64,000 nucleotides of DNA from Serendipita indica DSM 11827 (GCA_910890315.1 CAJVGD010000001.1:2356001-2420000); one strand, 5' to 3'; numbered from the stretch's first letter, positions 12,649-25,048 are shown. Made by a program: numbers and translations. The notes: generated by a model not told the origin, from the sequence alone.

Positions 12649-14903
12649 ATGTCACACGCAATTCCAAACACGACCGCCATTGTGGTCATCACGGCTCCGA
12701 CAGAGCCCACGGCTTCTAGCGCGGGGGTGGCGCCAGTCTCGTCCAGTGACGGTCCACAGACCAAACGCATGTCGTTTGCTGGAATTGTGACGGACAAAAG
12801 CGACAAAGGATTTTCCACAGAAACGACAGGATCTCTAGCGGTTATCGCAGCTGGGCCCGTGTTGGTTATCGCACAAGGATGCAATATTCCAAAGACGCCG
12901 ACGACGCCCACGAAAGAGGCAGCCGCAAAAGCAGTCCACACGAGCAAGGGAGGTCAAGAGAAACCTTCTCTGATGAAGCGCATCTCGGGGCGGTTTGAAC
13001 GAAGCCCGTCGCCGTCTGCGATGGAGTCTCTCGTCCTGGGCGTATCCAGGCTCAGTGTCGTCGCGGATCATGGCGAGATGAACAAGCTTCATCAGCGCCA
13101 GTCCTCCTCAGTCACCGACAAGCCCGCGTATGTAAAGACCGGGAAGGAAGCTGGTGAGGCGGATGAGGAAGAATATGTCTATGTCGATTCCGATGAGGGA
13201 GACGACGATGACGATGACGATGAAGATGATGTAGAGACCCCTTCATCCACGGTTAATGGACCTGACTACATCCATTGTCTCGGCGTGCTGAGGGGAGGTC
13301 CGGTGCGATCTAATCCGACGTCTCCGGCAGAGCGCGCGAAGCGCCAGAAGCAAAAGCCTAGATCTTTTGACCAGGTCATTGCCCGTCACCATCCCACGGA
13401 AAAACCTCCCAGTGTCGAGGAGCGTACGTCGCTTCTCCAAAGATGGGAGGCTTTATCGGAGGACCTCCAACATCTCGTACAATACTACGGGGGAAACACG
13501 TATAATTCCATCCTCCAAGTCATATCTCTTGTCGAGAGCCATCCTTTCTCAATTCACGTTGTCCGCAAGACCGAGCACGACTACAAGTCCAAAAAGCCAC
13601 GAGAAAACAGGGGAGTGAAAGGTGTATATTGCCTTCTATGTAATGATGGTACTTCCTTCGCAACCATGGGTCGCGCAGCGGCTCATCTTACAGAGACACA
13701 CTGGAAACTCAAGCCCTGGCGGTGCATGTTTTGGTATGTTCTTTCCTATTTGCGATAGGATTCGGCTAATGTTGGGTAGCGTCGAAAGATTCCCGCATCC
13801 CGACAAGCGGTGGAGTGGACACACCAAAGCGTGTTCTGACTTCTGGGCCCAAATTGGACAGGGGCAGGCCTCGACATGTGCTCGTACGCTCGACATTACT
13901 GAGCGTGGGGCGTACAACGTTATGAGCTCCATTTATCCTGGTCAGGGTGCATCAACAAGTGCTGCAGCGTCGAGCTCTAGGAGACCACCATTCGATATTC
14001 GAACATCTTTTGACCACGATCACAATCCACTGCACCCCTCAGGCTCATATTCATACCCTACACTGTCGCTTAATTCTCATGAGCTGGCCGGCGCCCATCC
14101 TCAAGCCCCCCGGGTTCCCAGTGTCGTTCCGGAAACACAACTTCTCCACAGTCACAACAATTCACAGTCCTTTCGCAGTGCTCCTCGAACACAGCTGCAC
14201 TTGGCGGTGAACTATACACCGAATCTGTCGCAGGATCCACAAGATGGCTCCCTTTCGGGCTATGATGCATCACCTCCCTTGGGTTCGACACCCAGTGATG
14301 GAAGTTGGTACCACAATCCTCCGACCGGACGAGTTCCCCTCCAGCCATATGTACACGCTGAGCAAGTGACTACACCTTCCCCCAGTTTACAGCAGCCCAA
14401 TGTAACGACGTCCATAGCCCAGTATATGACACACCCCACAAGCAGGACGTCGCACGGTGCTGGTACCCCATGGCTACCCGCACAAGGATATAGTTCAGTC
14501 ATGACCGGAACATCATATCCTTTGGCAGAAGCCATGCCTCTCCAGCAAACTCAAGAATACTGGATGTATGAGAATGAACAATCCTATGGCCCTCCCTCGA
14601 GTTTGTCATACCATCATGCGCAGCCCGACCACGCTGCATCTGGGTCGAGTGTCCAACTTCCAGGTTATCCCCATCAACTGGATCCGCGACTTAATTTGAG
14701 CTATTACTCGACGCAGCTTCCGGGACTGGCTCACGGCTCATCGCAATCAGCTTCCCAGGCAGGCAAGGGTAAGTCTATAAACTGACGCGAATGTGAGTGT
14801 TACGTATGTTCCTGCGTACGGAGCGCTCTCATTGCGTTGTCCAACCTGTCGCTACTGACAATGAGCAGCGAATCAACACTCCAACGTCAACCCGCCGCAA
14901 TGA
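12649..14903 (+). CDS. Split-cysteine C2HC zinc-finger protein (cluster gene 5)
   Basis: Intact partner of the gene at 9954. The start MSHAIPNTTAIVVITAP follows a TATA box by 95 nt. Exons are 12649-13733, 13780-14768 and 14869-14903. The N-terminal half includes MKRISGRFERSPSPS and an acidic run (DSDEGDDDDDDDEDD). The pre-finger module is HLVQYYGGNTYNSILQVIS. Finger 1 is VYCLLCNDGTSFAT ... HLTETH. The linker WKLKPWRCMF leads to intron 13734-13779 (46 nt), which splits the second Cys: C-x2-C-VERFPHPDKRWSGH-TKA-C, so the last ligand is Cys (C2HC). The tail is rich in Ser, Pro, Gln and Tyr, and a final mini-exon encodes NQHSNVNPPQ. Probably a nuclear regulator. Unspliced transcript would stop eight codons after the finger 2 Trp. 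Confidence 0.8.
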
Positions 14904-15392
14904 GAATGTCAAGGACTGATATCGATAACGCTTGAGTTGAACATAAACCGCCTTGTATGTATTTCCATTGTTCGTGTTACTTCTATTCTGGACATTTCTC
15001 GATGTACATGCGCCTCGGGGCTGTCCTAGTATTCTCATGGGTAGATCTCAACGGTTTGCATGTAATTTACGACGCGTTATTGCGGGATTTCGGCCCAAAT
15101 GCATCGTGTATAATGCCCCATGTGTGCTCCTGTGATCTCTTTATCGGGGCCGTTCGCCATGGCTGGACCAATTATAAAACGAGACTGGCGCTGTCGACGG
15201 ATGAATCACGGCGGCTTTCACGAGGCGAGCCTGATATGCGGCGCGGCAATGGGTTGCTGGTTGGTTTGCGGGAGCCGAGAGGCTGCTAGTTGACTTTCGT
15301 TGGTCATGCTGCAGCACTGCGAGTACGCCTGGTTTCTATCACTTTGAACCCAACGTCTCCATCCTCATTTTACCTCGATTTTTTGACGGTCC
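14904..15392. other. Intergenic
   Basis: No supported gene. Several short frames overlap here, none with a domain or a paralogue in the window. Confidence 0.4.
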
Positions 15393-16620
15393 ATGGAACA
15401 CGCCCATCGTGCAGGATGCTGGTCGAGTGAGGACGTACACCGTCATTCTCCGTCCGAAGCAGACATTTGGGGGCAGCCTCGGTCACAAGAGCTTCCCGAA
15501 GTGATCGAGACTGTCGCTGGTTTTGAACCGCTGCAGCTGGTTAGAGGCGGGAGAGTGAATCCAATCGTCTCTCCGTCCTCCAAGCCTCACTTGACGATGA
15601 TGAGCGTACATAAAGCACACCCTTATGAGAGGAGATGGAGAACGCGCGCGGATGACCCATTCGCGAGCATGCGATATGAGATTCCTCGTTCCGAATCCGA
15701 AGACGTTGCGAGGAACATTGTGGAAAAGTACTCTCGTGCAGACTCAGAGCTAAACCAGAAAGGCACCGGGCGAACCAAATCGTCTAAGAAAAGCACGAAG
15801 GATTCAAGGTCGACAACCTTGCTCAATCGTGAGCGACAGACGGCGAGGGGGAGAGCACGGGAAGAGGCTGAACCCTGCGATCTGGAGATTGCAGAGGAAA
15901 AGCATCAAGTCCTTATCCAAAACTACAGCGGTAACACCAAGGATAGTAAGATTTTCGCCAGAGAATGGGTGGATGATTTCAGAAATCAGTATGGGTTCTA
16001 TCCTATGCGGGTGGCTCTCAAGACTACCAAGAATACGTCTGGAGAACTGAGGGAGAAACGAGGGGTTGAAAATGTGACATGCATGAAGTGTATGCACCCA
16101 TTCAAGACCGTCCAAGATGCCTCGATTCATATTGTGTCCCAACACATGCAACTGAAGGGGTTTCACTGTCAGTACTGGTAGGTGACTACAACGAGAGATT
16201 TCCTTCTGGCTGACTCTTGATAGCGAGGCGGCATACGCTCGCCAGGACGATTTGAAACGACATTTAAAGACCTCGGCGACATGTTCTCTGAAGAGGAAGC
16301 AGTCCAAGGTCAGCGAACGCCATCAAAAGGAAGGATGGAAGCCCGCACTGGTATCCACTCCTCCTGGCCATAGCGACTTCTGGGTGCCAGTCACGCATTC
16401 CCCCGATTCATTCACAGTGGGGACGGAGCCCACTCATAGCCACTTATCGGGCATTCCGTCCATTCCGTCCATTCCGTCCATTTTTGTGCCATCTTCCAAG
16501 CCATATTATGAATATCCTCCCCATTCTGCGGATAGTATCTCCTATAACGGCACCTGGACAGACAACAAGGTCGCCACACACTGGGCGATTCCGTCATGGA
16601 GTCCACCGATTTCGTGGTAG
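15393..16620 (+). CDS. Split-cysteine C2HC zinc-finger protein (cluster gene 6)
   Basis: The start is the ATG at 15393 (MEHAHRAGCWSSEDVH). Exon 1 runs to 16177. It holds a basic Ser/Lys stretch (GRTKSSKKSTKDSRS), the pre-finger module (VLIQNYSGNTKDSKIFARE, then RNQYGFYPMRVALK) and finger 1 (VTCMKCMHPFKTVQDASIH-IVSQH). Intron 16178-16223 (46 nt) lies in the second Cys codon of finger 2. Spliced, it reads CQY-C-EAAYARQDDLKRH-LKTSAT-C, a C2HC finger. The short tail carries three tandem IPS units at 16450-16482 (GIPSIPSIPSIF), from a TCCATTCCG repeat, and ends PSWSPPISW at 16620. Unspliced, the frame stops right at the splice site (TGG TAG). Confidence 0.8.
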
Positions 16621-17234
16621 CAAATCCGGGGGAATCCTCTCATGGTATCTAGTATATGCTTCATGTAAATCAGGAGCACCAGATTAGACTCAAATATCAC
16701 AGCTAGACGGAGTTTGTTTCTCACGAAGTTTACAATCCATGTAGTCCAGAATAGCCGTCGGCTCCTTCAGTTTCAGGTCGGACTCTCACTTGGATTCTGT
16801 ATGATATATACAAGAATATTTATCCCTGCGCCCCCCTCGGCTGGCCAGAGCGGAGATTGGCGGGCTTACGGAGTTCATTGAATGCTCCCGATCGACAGGA
16901 GCCGCACCCACCGCTAAGAAGGATATGAGCGTCCTCGATTGCCACTTGAGGGCGAACAAACCGGTCCACGGCTTGTTGGCTTCGGTTGATCGAATTGGGA
17001 GTGACCGACTCGCAGCCGTGCAAGATTCAGACTAGCCATCAGCAAAATCCGCGAGCTAGTTGGGTTTAACTATATATTCTCTGCGAGAACGCCATGTGAG
17101 TCGACTTCCATTAGCTACCCCCCACTCCAGAAAAAGTAAATAAGTGGGTTTTACAGTCAAAAGAGACGTTAGATGCTCACAAAATCTGGCAAAAATAGAC
17201 AAACTGGCAGCTTACGGGTCTAAACGCCAGCTTC
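16621..17234. promoter_or_regulatory. Intergenic with promoter block shared by cluster genes 7 and 8
   Basis: No gene seen. The last 250 nt (about 16980-17220: GACTCGCAGCCGTG, then GACTAGCCATCAG, GCTAGTTGGGTTT and TATATATT) have a matching series at about 19020-19260 upstream of the paralogue. The duplicated unit therefore included the promoter. Confidence 0.5.
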
Positions 17235-18340
17235 ATGACGACGCTCCCTCCTGACGACGAAATGGGGTACACCCATTGGCTATATAGCCAAGCAGACTCA
17301 CATATTCACCCCCAGTCTCCCAGTCAAGATCTGGGCGGCCTTAGTCAGTATCAATCAACCCAGCCCGCCCTCTCTACTCACCAAAGACGACAGATAACCA
17401 GGGCGTCTTCAGAGACCCGGTTACATACGATTCATCCGCTAATCTCACGGACCCTCCGGGCCGTATAGAAAATTTGTCTCCTGATCCATCGTCTTCCGTG
17501 GGGAGCTTGGCCAGGGATGACCGCCCACAAACCAGCTACGTCCTCGACTGTCTGTCTCAAAAGTTTCGCGCATCTGGACGCTTTCCTCGGGCCGAGCAGG
17601 ACGCTATCGCCGAGTTCATTTCGAATTTCGACGACCTCTACTTCTATCGATTCGATAGGAGAATTGAAGAGAAGAAGGTCAACGGCCTGCTCCACAGATT
17701 CACGGAGGATTTCGAGATCAGGAATCCGCTCACGCAGCCGTTTACGAAGGACGAGGTTGACGAACTAATGGTCGCCTTTACCCGATTGGAAAGAGGAGGC
17801 AAATCGTTGTGGAACCTTTACGCACCCTTTGTGTGGAAGCTGTCTACGCGTCGGCTGAATCTACTCTACCAGTTCATTTGGAAGATTACTGGTTTGGACC
17901 CATGCAATCGCAACTTTGTTCTGGTACAGAGCGGCAAGAGTTGGGGAAGACGCCTTGTCAGTCTTCGATTCCTCGAGGATTATTGGGTAGCCTACAAGGC
18001 ATTCCCACTGTGCGATGTTAATGATGTCCAGTCGGATCGCGTAAATGCGAAACCTGGTAGGGTGAGATGCCACGCGTGTCACAATAGCGAGGACCCAGCG
18101 ATTCGCGCGAAGAGTACCTTTGAAACTCGGCAGAAAGCGGCCGCGCATGTGAATGCGCTACATGTCCAGGAACCATTCAGATGTGGCCGGTGGTATGCGC
18201 ACGCTCTGGTGTCGGAATCAAAATTTACTGACCTCCTTCATAGCGAGAAGACCTTTTCGCGTCTCAATGACCTCACACGTCATTGGACTAGGGACCGTCA
18301 CCATTCGAACTCGACGAAGGAAACGCAAACGGAAGCCTAA
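17235..18340 (+). CDS. Split-cysteine C2H2 zinc-finger protein (cluster gene 7)
   Basis: Exons are 17235-17343, 17394-18192 and 18244-18340. The start MTTLPPDDEMGYTHWLY is less sure than the rest, because the ATG used by the paralogue at 19257 is absent from the aligned position. Exon 2 begins NQGVFRDPVTYDSSANL and includes the helical region (FDDLYFYRFDRRIEEKKVNG) and RNFVLVQSGKSWGRR, found in both copies. Finger 1 has an unusually long loop (VRCHACHNSEDPAIR ... HVNALH). Intron 18193-18243 is 51 nt and in frame without stops. It splits the second Cys of finger 2: CGR-C-EKTFSRLNDLTRH-WTRDRH, a classic C2H2 core. Intron retention would insert 17 residues instead of truncating, unlike most family members. 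Confidence 0.8.
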
Positions 18341-19256
18341 GGGATCTATCGCCTCGTTTTGACTGAGAATTCCAAGTTCTACTGGTCGATTACATAGTGG
18401 AAGCCTCGTATGGCTCGGACGCAATCAACCAAAGCTGGATCCGAACTTGTGCTCACTTTCTACCGCGCGGACGATGCCTTTTTGGTGAACTAAATTGGCA
18501 TCCAACCTGGTCGAATGGTGATGTTTCACGGGAAAGGCGGATTATGAGAGGGAGCGGTTGAGAGTGTGAAGGAGAAGGAAGACGGTAGTATGGGTAGATA
18601 ACGATGGTTGGGACCCCATTAGCCCTCGAGGCCGGCTTTGATCTGAACCTTCCCGAGGATCACCGCACCTGTGCCACTGTGTCTCTTGTGTCTCCGTAGG
18701 CAAGGAGGAAGTCACTTTGATAACACTACTTAGTTGTACGAGGTGGCTGTTATTAAGTTCATGGCTAATGTGACGTGCAGTTGTGTCATCTTCTCTCTTT
18801 CAAGAGGCAACTATCATTAGTAAATGGCACTAGTATTCGACTGTACGAGATCACTTGCTCCTATAAATAATTCTGGTCATGATGGAGACTGGCATGTTCC
18901 TGAATTGAAGCGTATCTAGCCGTTCTCGATCCTCAGAAGGATCGCCTACGGCTGGGAATGCTGTATGACAATATGGTTGATCGGTTTCCGAAATGAGCCA
19001 ACTCACCGACCCTTTGCTAGTTGGTTCGTCGGCTGAATGAAGTGGGGAAGCCAACTCGCAGCTGTACAGAAACTGGACCAGCCATCAGATAGCTGACTGC
19101 TAGTTGAGTTTTGATATATATTGGTGTATTACTCCTGGGAGACGCCGTCTTTTCTGCCTTCGGACTACCCCCGCAACTTCGAAACTTCGACGATATGTAT
19201 GTGTGGTTAAGATTATATCCAGGGCGACAAATACTCACAGTATCCAACAGTCACCG
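18341..19256. other. Intergenic
   Basis: No gene seen. The 3' half carries the duplicated promoter described for 16980-17220, with TATATATT at about 19116. Confidence 0.4.
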
Positions 19257-20358
19257 ATGAGCAGGCAGTTTGCGGGTCTAAATGTCAACCTCACTCCTGA
19301 TCTTCAAACGGGACACAACCTCAGGTCAGACAGTCGGCCAAACACACACATTCATTCGCAGAATAACAGCGAAGATTTGAGAGGTCTTGGTGAGTACTAA
19401 TCCGAGCAACCTGTCCACTTAACTTACCAAACTTTCAGCTAACCAAGGTGTTCTCAGAGGTGGTGTTACATATGATACCCCCGCCAATCTCCTCGACTCT
19501 CCTGGAGGCATAGATAGCTCATCCCCAGATCCGTCCTCCTCCGTAGGCAGCTTCGCCAGGGACGACAGCCCACCGGTCAAGGACGTTATCGACAATGTCA
19601 TAGCAAAGTTCCGTGAATCTGGATACCTTTCTCCTGCCGAGGAAAAGACTATCGCCAACTTCATTCGGCTGTTTTACACGCTCTACTTCTATCCGTTTGG
19701 CCATAGAACCGAAGAGAGGAATGTCAACGGCTTCCTTGAGAAACTTACAACACAATTTGGACCCGGTAATCCACTGGCAAGTCCGTTCAGTGACCACGAT
19801 ATCGACGAGCTCAAGACCGCCTTTACTCGGTTGGAGAAAGGAGGAAAGTTGTCGTGGGACCTTCGGGCGTCATTCATCCTGAAGTTATCTCCACATCAGC
19901 TGGGCCTACTTCACCTCCTCATTTGGAAACTTACGCGGTTGGACCCGTGCAACCGCAATTTCGTCCTGGTTCAGAGCGGCAAGAGTTGGATGAGGCGGCT
20001 TGTCAGCCTCGTATTTATCGAAAAATATTGGATAGCCAATGGCGTATTCCCACTGAGTGCTATCAACAACGTCCAGTCTGATCGCGTAAATGCAAAACCT
20101 GATGGAGTGATATGCCATAAATGTCACAATAGCCAGGATCCAGCGGTTAGAAACAAGAGCACCTTCGATACGAGGCAGAGAGCGGCGGCACATGTGAATT
20201 CTTTGCATGTCCGGGAAAGATTCAGATGTGGTCGATGGTAAGCGCGCAATTTGCGAGGAAAAACTGAGGCTCACTGACCATCTCCAAGCTCGCGAAGCTT
20301 TTCGCGGATGGATGACCGCACGCGCCATTGGACTAAGAAAGGTCACCATCCAAACTAG
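19257..20358 (+). CDS. Split-cysteine C2H2 zinc-finger protein (cluster gene 8)
   Basis: Tandem paralogue of the gene at 17235. Exons are 19257-19389, 19439-20237 and 20289-20358. The start is MSRQFAGLNVNLTPDLQ. The joint in exon 2 (GLANQGVLRGGVTYDTP) aligns with its partner, as do LDPCNRNFVLVQSGKSW and DVQSDRVNAKP-like NNVQSDRVNAKP. Finger 1 is VICHKCHNSQDPAVR ... HVNSLH with a long loop. Intron 20238-20288 (51 nt) splits the second Cys of finger 2: CGR-C-SRSFSRMDDRTRH-WTKKGH. The protein ends HPN at 20358. If the intron is retained the frame stops at once (TGG TAA), although the partner's intron of equal length is open. Confidence 0.8.
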
Positions 20359-22205
20359 AGGGAATGAAGGCAAACGGACGAGATACGGACATTAACGGGT
20401 CATTTCAACTGGGAACCTTTGTAATACGCAGTTCCTCTGGGTCGATAGACGGTGGAATTGGGGTCCAAAGCTCTGTTTGCACCTCTACGTATGAATAATA
20501 TCTTTTCGAACGCTAGTCATCATCTGTTGCTGACGATACCGAACATATGAGATGAATGAAGGGTCTTGTTGTTCATCAAAAGTATAGACATGACAGTCTC
20601 CGAGTCTTCTCCCACGACGTCAGATCCACATGAGACGATCCTGGGTCGGAAAAGGCCTCCGTGGTGGCAGCCAAGGTCAGCGATACGCCGCACCGCCTGC
20701 CCCCCTGCGACTCTTACCGGGACGTGCCTTGAGCGCGCTTTCGAAAAGAAAGAGGTCGGAAGCCAAAAAGAGGCTGGAATTGCTTTGTCACGAGCTGTCG
20801 AGAATCGCGCACGAGGCGGCAAGGCGACGCGCCCTGCGTTTCGATGGCTCCCCGGCATCTTGCAGAGGGGCCACCGGTAGCCTGCGCAAAGAGCTCTCAT
20901 GTGCAGTAGATCATAATGCTCTCAGTTATTGGAAATAGAAAGCAGGTAATTCACTTAAGTGAGGGATTTCGACCCCCGCAGTTTGGCAGGCAGGGTAATT
21001 CCGTCTTCCAAGTAAGTACCTACACTTAAACATGGACTTCTGTTTACGTTGAGGAGCATTTGAGCCGTCCTTTGAAATATTGCCTGATTTCCTACAGGTA
21101 CCGCAGGTTTCCGATAAGCAAACAGAGTTCAAATCGAGAGCAGGAAGCATACTGTACAGTCTCAGCAGTTTATTGTCTCGAATATTAGTTCTACAGCTGT
21201 CAGAGCCGTCCCACTGCCTCCAGCCACCGAGGCGGATAGGAGCTAGCATAGATCAGGCGAACTCCTAAGAAACTCAAAGCATACACACAATCTGTATTCA
21301 TACCTGACTGAGCCGTCTGACTCAAGTGACTCATCTGCCGGGTCTCATTGGCTGGCTATGGGGCATATAGAAACGCGACCACATCATAAACTGAGTAGGT
21401 ACTCGCTTTATGCTAGGAGGCGAAAGTCGGAAATGCATGCCAAGATTCAGGGTAGAGCTCGTTGACAAGGGCAAGAGTATACTGATTTGAGGTCACGACG
21501 AGTCAATAAATAACTGAATTGAGCATTAGCTCCTGTGCATGCATGCTCATGAATCACCACCGACGGAGGAAAGCGAGGAGCGGACATGCTCGTTCCGGCT
21601 CTTGCGTCCAATTGGCAAATATCGCCATCATTTCGTAGCTCTATACAGTTCTTACATTCATTAGACTAGGGCTTCTTGCCCAAATGTACTCCATTTCGCA
21701 GGGAAGGGTGTCGATATGAACGTTGTGGCAGGAGGTGGCCGATGTACGACGTAAGTATGCCATTTCTCGCGGATTCTGATCGAAGCGTGGGCCGTTCATC
21801 GTGCTGTGATCGTTTGCAGTTTGCCTTGACGAAGGGATTCCGGGGTCGCAACCGCCACTGATTGGCTTTGTGAGTGGGAATACACCGTGCTATATACCAA
21901 TTCTAAGCGTAATTCTAAATGGAATAGAGGCGGTCAGCCCTTTTGCGCGGCGTTAGGGCACACGACGAGCGGTATAAAAGGGAGGAACGTGGAGCCGACT
22001 CCGTATTTGCAGACTCTTCCTGCGTGTAACCTCTTGCATTTCCTTCCATTTCGTGCATGCGACAGCAGCTTTGAAACCTGCTGCGGCTGCCATTCTCTCG
22101 TCCAATCTACTTAAACTCAACCATCACCGACGCCAGCCTCTGGACGCGATCAACCCGTTCCAACAGCATCCCATTTCTTTCTGACGACGCCTGAAGTGAT
22201 CGCTG
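20359..22205. promoter_or_regulatory. Long intergenic stretch; TATA box of the next gene at 21972-21980
   Basis: The best candidate for a small gene is 20587-20938 (plus), starting MTVSESSPTTSDPHET and continuing in another frame with a Lys/Arg-rich helix (ALSKRKRSEAKKRLELLC). It has no paralogue or recognised domain and I leave it open. GGTATAAAAGG near 21972 is a good TATA box 230 nt before the ATG at 22206. Confidence 0.4.
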
Positions 22206-25048
22206 ATGGCGCACAACGCCCACCACCACGACGTCTTTCGCCAGGAGGGCCCTACGCCAGGCGCCGAGCACCACCCAGCCTCTGTGCATGCTCCAACATT
22301 GTCCATGTCGATGAATCTCCGCAATAGCTCTCAAAATTCGCTCTCAGCGAGCCCAATGAGCCCAAGCGCGCATCGTCAAGTTCAAGGTCCTATCTTTGGC
22401 GCGTTTGGCGCGTTCTCGAGTGCAGAAGCAAATGCTGCTTTGCTTAATCAATGTACGTTTTATTCACTTTATCACGCGTAGATTGACAGTCTCGGGCTGA
22501 CTCGTCTTTTCCTGCTGGATGATCGACGGCGCTAGTGATCAGCAGTCACCAAGTGACCTCCCAATCTCCATTTCTCAACTCTAACAGTCCAGCGCCGTCG
22601 ATGAGCCCGACTTACTTCACCCCTTGTGAGTACTTGTCTCGACCCCTTGTAAACCTCCAATTCGTTCCGGCTTTGCATCGCTAAATGTACCACTTCACTA
22701 ACTATTTGCTCCTCTAGCTGCCTCACAATATGGCTCGCCGGACAACCAGGGGACATTCTCTCCCCACCTCGCCACCCCTCTGGATGTCGGCCACTTTAGT
22801 CCCAATCAACACGCGCATCCAGCGCAGTTTTATGTCCACACTCACCGCCTATCTTCTTCCACATCAATAAACAGCATCCCGCCTACTTCTGGAGTGAATA
22901 CTGCGATTCCAGGCAGTGCCAATGCAGCGTTCTTCAGCTCTTCTCCTCCTTCGAGTACTCCGTACTCTACCCTCTCCTCGCCATCTGCACCTGTAGGCGT
23001 GGGTTCATACCCAATAGAGGCACCGCCGCTCTTTTCCTCGTCCAATAATTACCCTGCTGCACATCCTGAATCGATGGACTATGTAATGGCGGAGGGGAAA
23101 CCTGTCCTCACCCGTCTAAATCTGGGCGCGACGGTCCTGGGAGAAGGCGTGATGGCGCCTCTTAAAGGGTCCCTTCCGCAAGAGTCCAAGCAGGCCACCA
23201 TGGCTCATTATCCTTCCCAGCAACACTCGCTGTATGCAGCCTTTGAGCCGCAGTTCGTCCCTCCTCGCCCTGTGCAAGACGCGAATGCCCTCCAGCTCAA
23301 CCCCAACTCGTCCTCTTCTTCACTGGACTCGTCGCAGCCCTCTTTGCCTCTCCATCTCGTCCAACGTATTCAGGAGCTGGAACATCCCGAGGAGCAGCGA
23401 GAAGTCTTCAATAGGCTGCAAGAGTGGACTTCCTCTCTTGATCCGAGACACTACGAGGATCTAGAAAGAATGACGCTCATCGTCAAGATCATGTGCGATT
23501 GGTATTCTCAGCGTCGTCGGCCTGCAAATGCAGACTTGATGTCCTTTGCGGAGGGGCGTTATGGCGCGCCTGGAGAGGCGGCAGGACAAAGTGCTGATTC
23601 GCTATTTGCTTCCCCTATCTCACCTGTCAAGGCGAAGCGCGGTCGTAGAAAGACTTTGGAGGCGTCCGTACCCCTGCCTGCATCCTCCACCGCTGGCCAG
23701 CGAGGAGGTCCCGACTACTACGTCTGTCTATGGCCCAATTGCAAGAAGCCGCCCCTTCAAGCTCGAACAGATCGGGTGCAAGAAGAGACGCTCATCCATC
23801 TCAACCTTAAGACGCATTGCTGCACCTATTGCGATAAGCGATACCTGCGCAATAACGATCTCAAGCGGCATATTGCCAAGAGCCACCACGATCAGACGCA
23901 ATCCAACTTTCCTACGCTTCCATCCACTTCTGGACCACTTTCTGCATTGCAATCACCAGTGGATTCGGTGACAAGCTTGCGGCAACCATCAGCATTGGCT
24001 ACACGCACAAAGCGGCGCAATCCCTACGATCGCATCACATCAACGAATCCTGCAAATTCTTCTGGCACCTCTTCTGGTGTTGCTTCTAGAAGTGCATCGA
24101 ACAGTCCAGTCGTCCAGCGCTCCGCAGTCGGCGCCTCCCCTCGCTCACCACGTTCGCCCTTTCCTCACTTCACGTCCATCGACACCACTTCACCTTCCGA
24201 TTCTCAACTACAAACCGGACTTATGGGCCTCTTCCAACCTCTCGGCGCGGCATCGACAGCATTTCCTGGTCTCAACTTGACCGAGGAGGTAACCTCTCAA
24301 CCTCAATCGGCGATCGTCAATGAATTTGCACAAGACGGGACCTCGCACGAGCGGGTCAATGAGCAGCAGGTATGCACCCACAAACCTGTCGCCGACGTCC
24401 ATCCCGAGGGTCCACTGCGCTCAGTGGACCGCTAAGCCACTCGGTCTTCTCTACCCGTTGGGAAAGCTCCATTCATGGGGTTGGGTAGGGAGGTGGACGT
24501 CGGGGAGAGTGATTGGGCATTGGCATGGCTGATCTTTGCTCTGTTCTCCGCTTTTGCTCCTTCCTTTGACCATCTCCGCACTCCTATCATTATGTTATCT
24601 ATTCAAATTACTTGACGACCTTTTTCGACGAACTTCTTTTAAACGACAGGAATTACACTACCATCCGACCCAATATCCATCGGCGACGACGACGATCAAC
24701 GCTCAGCCTCCGACACTCACGCACCTCGCGCAGGCCTGGACTCCTCCAATGAACGTTTCAATGCCTCAACGACCAATCATTCATTCACAACCGAATATTC
24801 GAGATCTGCAGTACGACTACAGCGCGGCATACGGATCATCGCTGCAGTATGGAGCCTCTTCCTCTGGACAAGCGCCCTATACCGTTCCTTCGCAGTCTGT
24901 GCCTACGACTTCTTCGACTCAACCCACATCGCAGCAGCGTCAGCAGCCTCTTGGACTTTCGTATTCCGATCTGTTTCCGAGGGCTGCCGCCTCGTCGACA
25001 TCCAAATCCGGATCGAATGGCCGTAGATTGACAAAGAAGCGACGGTAG
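22206..25048 (+). CDS. Two-finger zinc-finger protein without the split-cysteine intron (cluster gene 9)
   Basis: Exons are 22206-22452, 22536-22625, 22718-24369 and 24650-25048. All three joins keep frame (LLNQ-LISSHQVTSQ; YFTPSASQYGSP; NEQQ-ELHYHPTQYP). The start MAHNAHHHDVFRQEG lies 230 nt after a TATA box. It has long Ser/Pro/Gln regions and a short basic stretch (VKAKRGRRKT). Finger 1 is YVCLWPNCKKPPLQAR ... HLNLKTH. Finger 2 is CCTYCDKRYLRNNDLKRHI-AKSH (C-x2-C-x12-H-x4-H). Here both cysteine codons are contiguous (TGC ACC TAT TGC), so the intron found in the other thirteen family genes is absent. The C-terminus is basic (RRLTKKRR). Intron 3, 280 nt, is the longest in the cluster and could hide another exon. 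Confidence 0.8.

Noticed and set aside
20566-20938. Small basic coiled-coil-like protein
   Set aside because: Two overlapping frames would need an unsupported intron, with no paralogue or recognised domain. It was kept only as a note under the intergenic entry.
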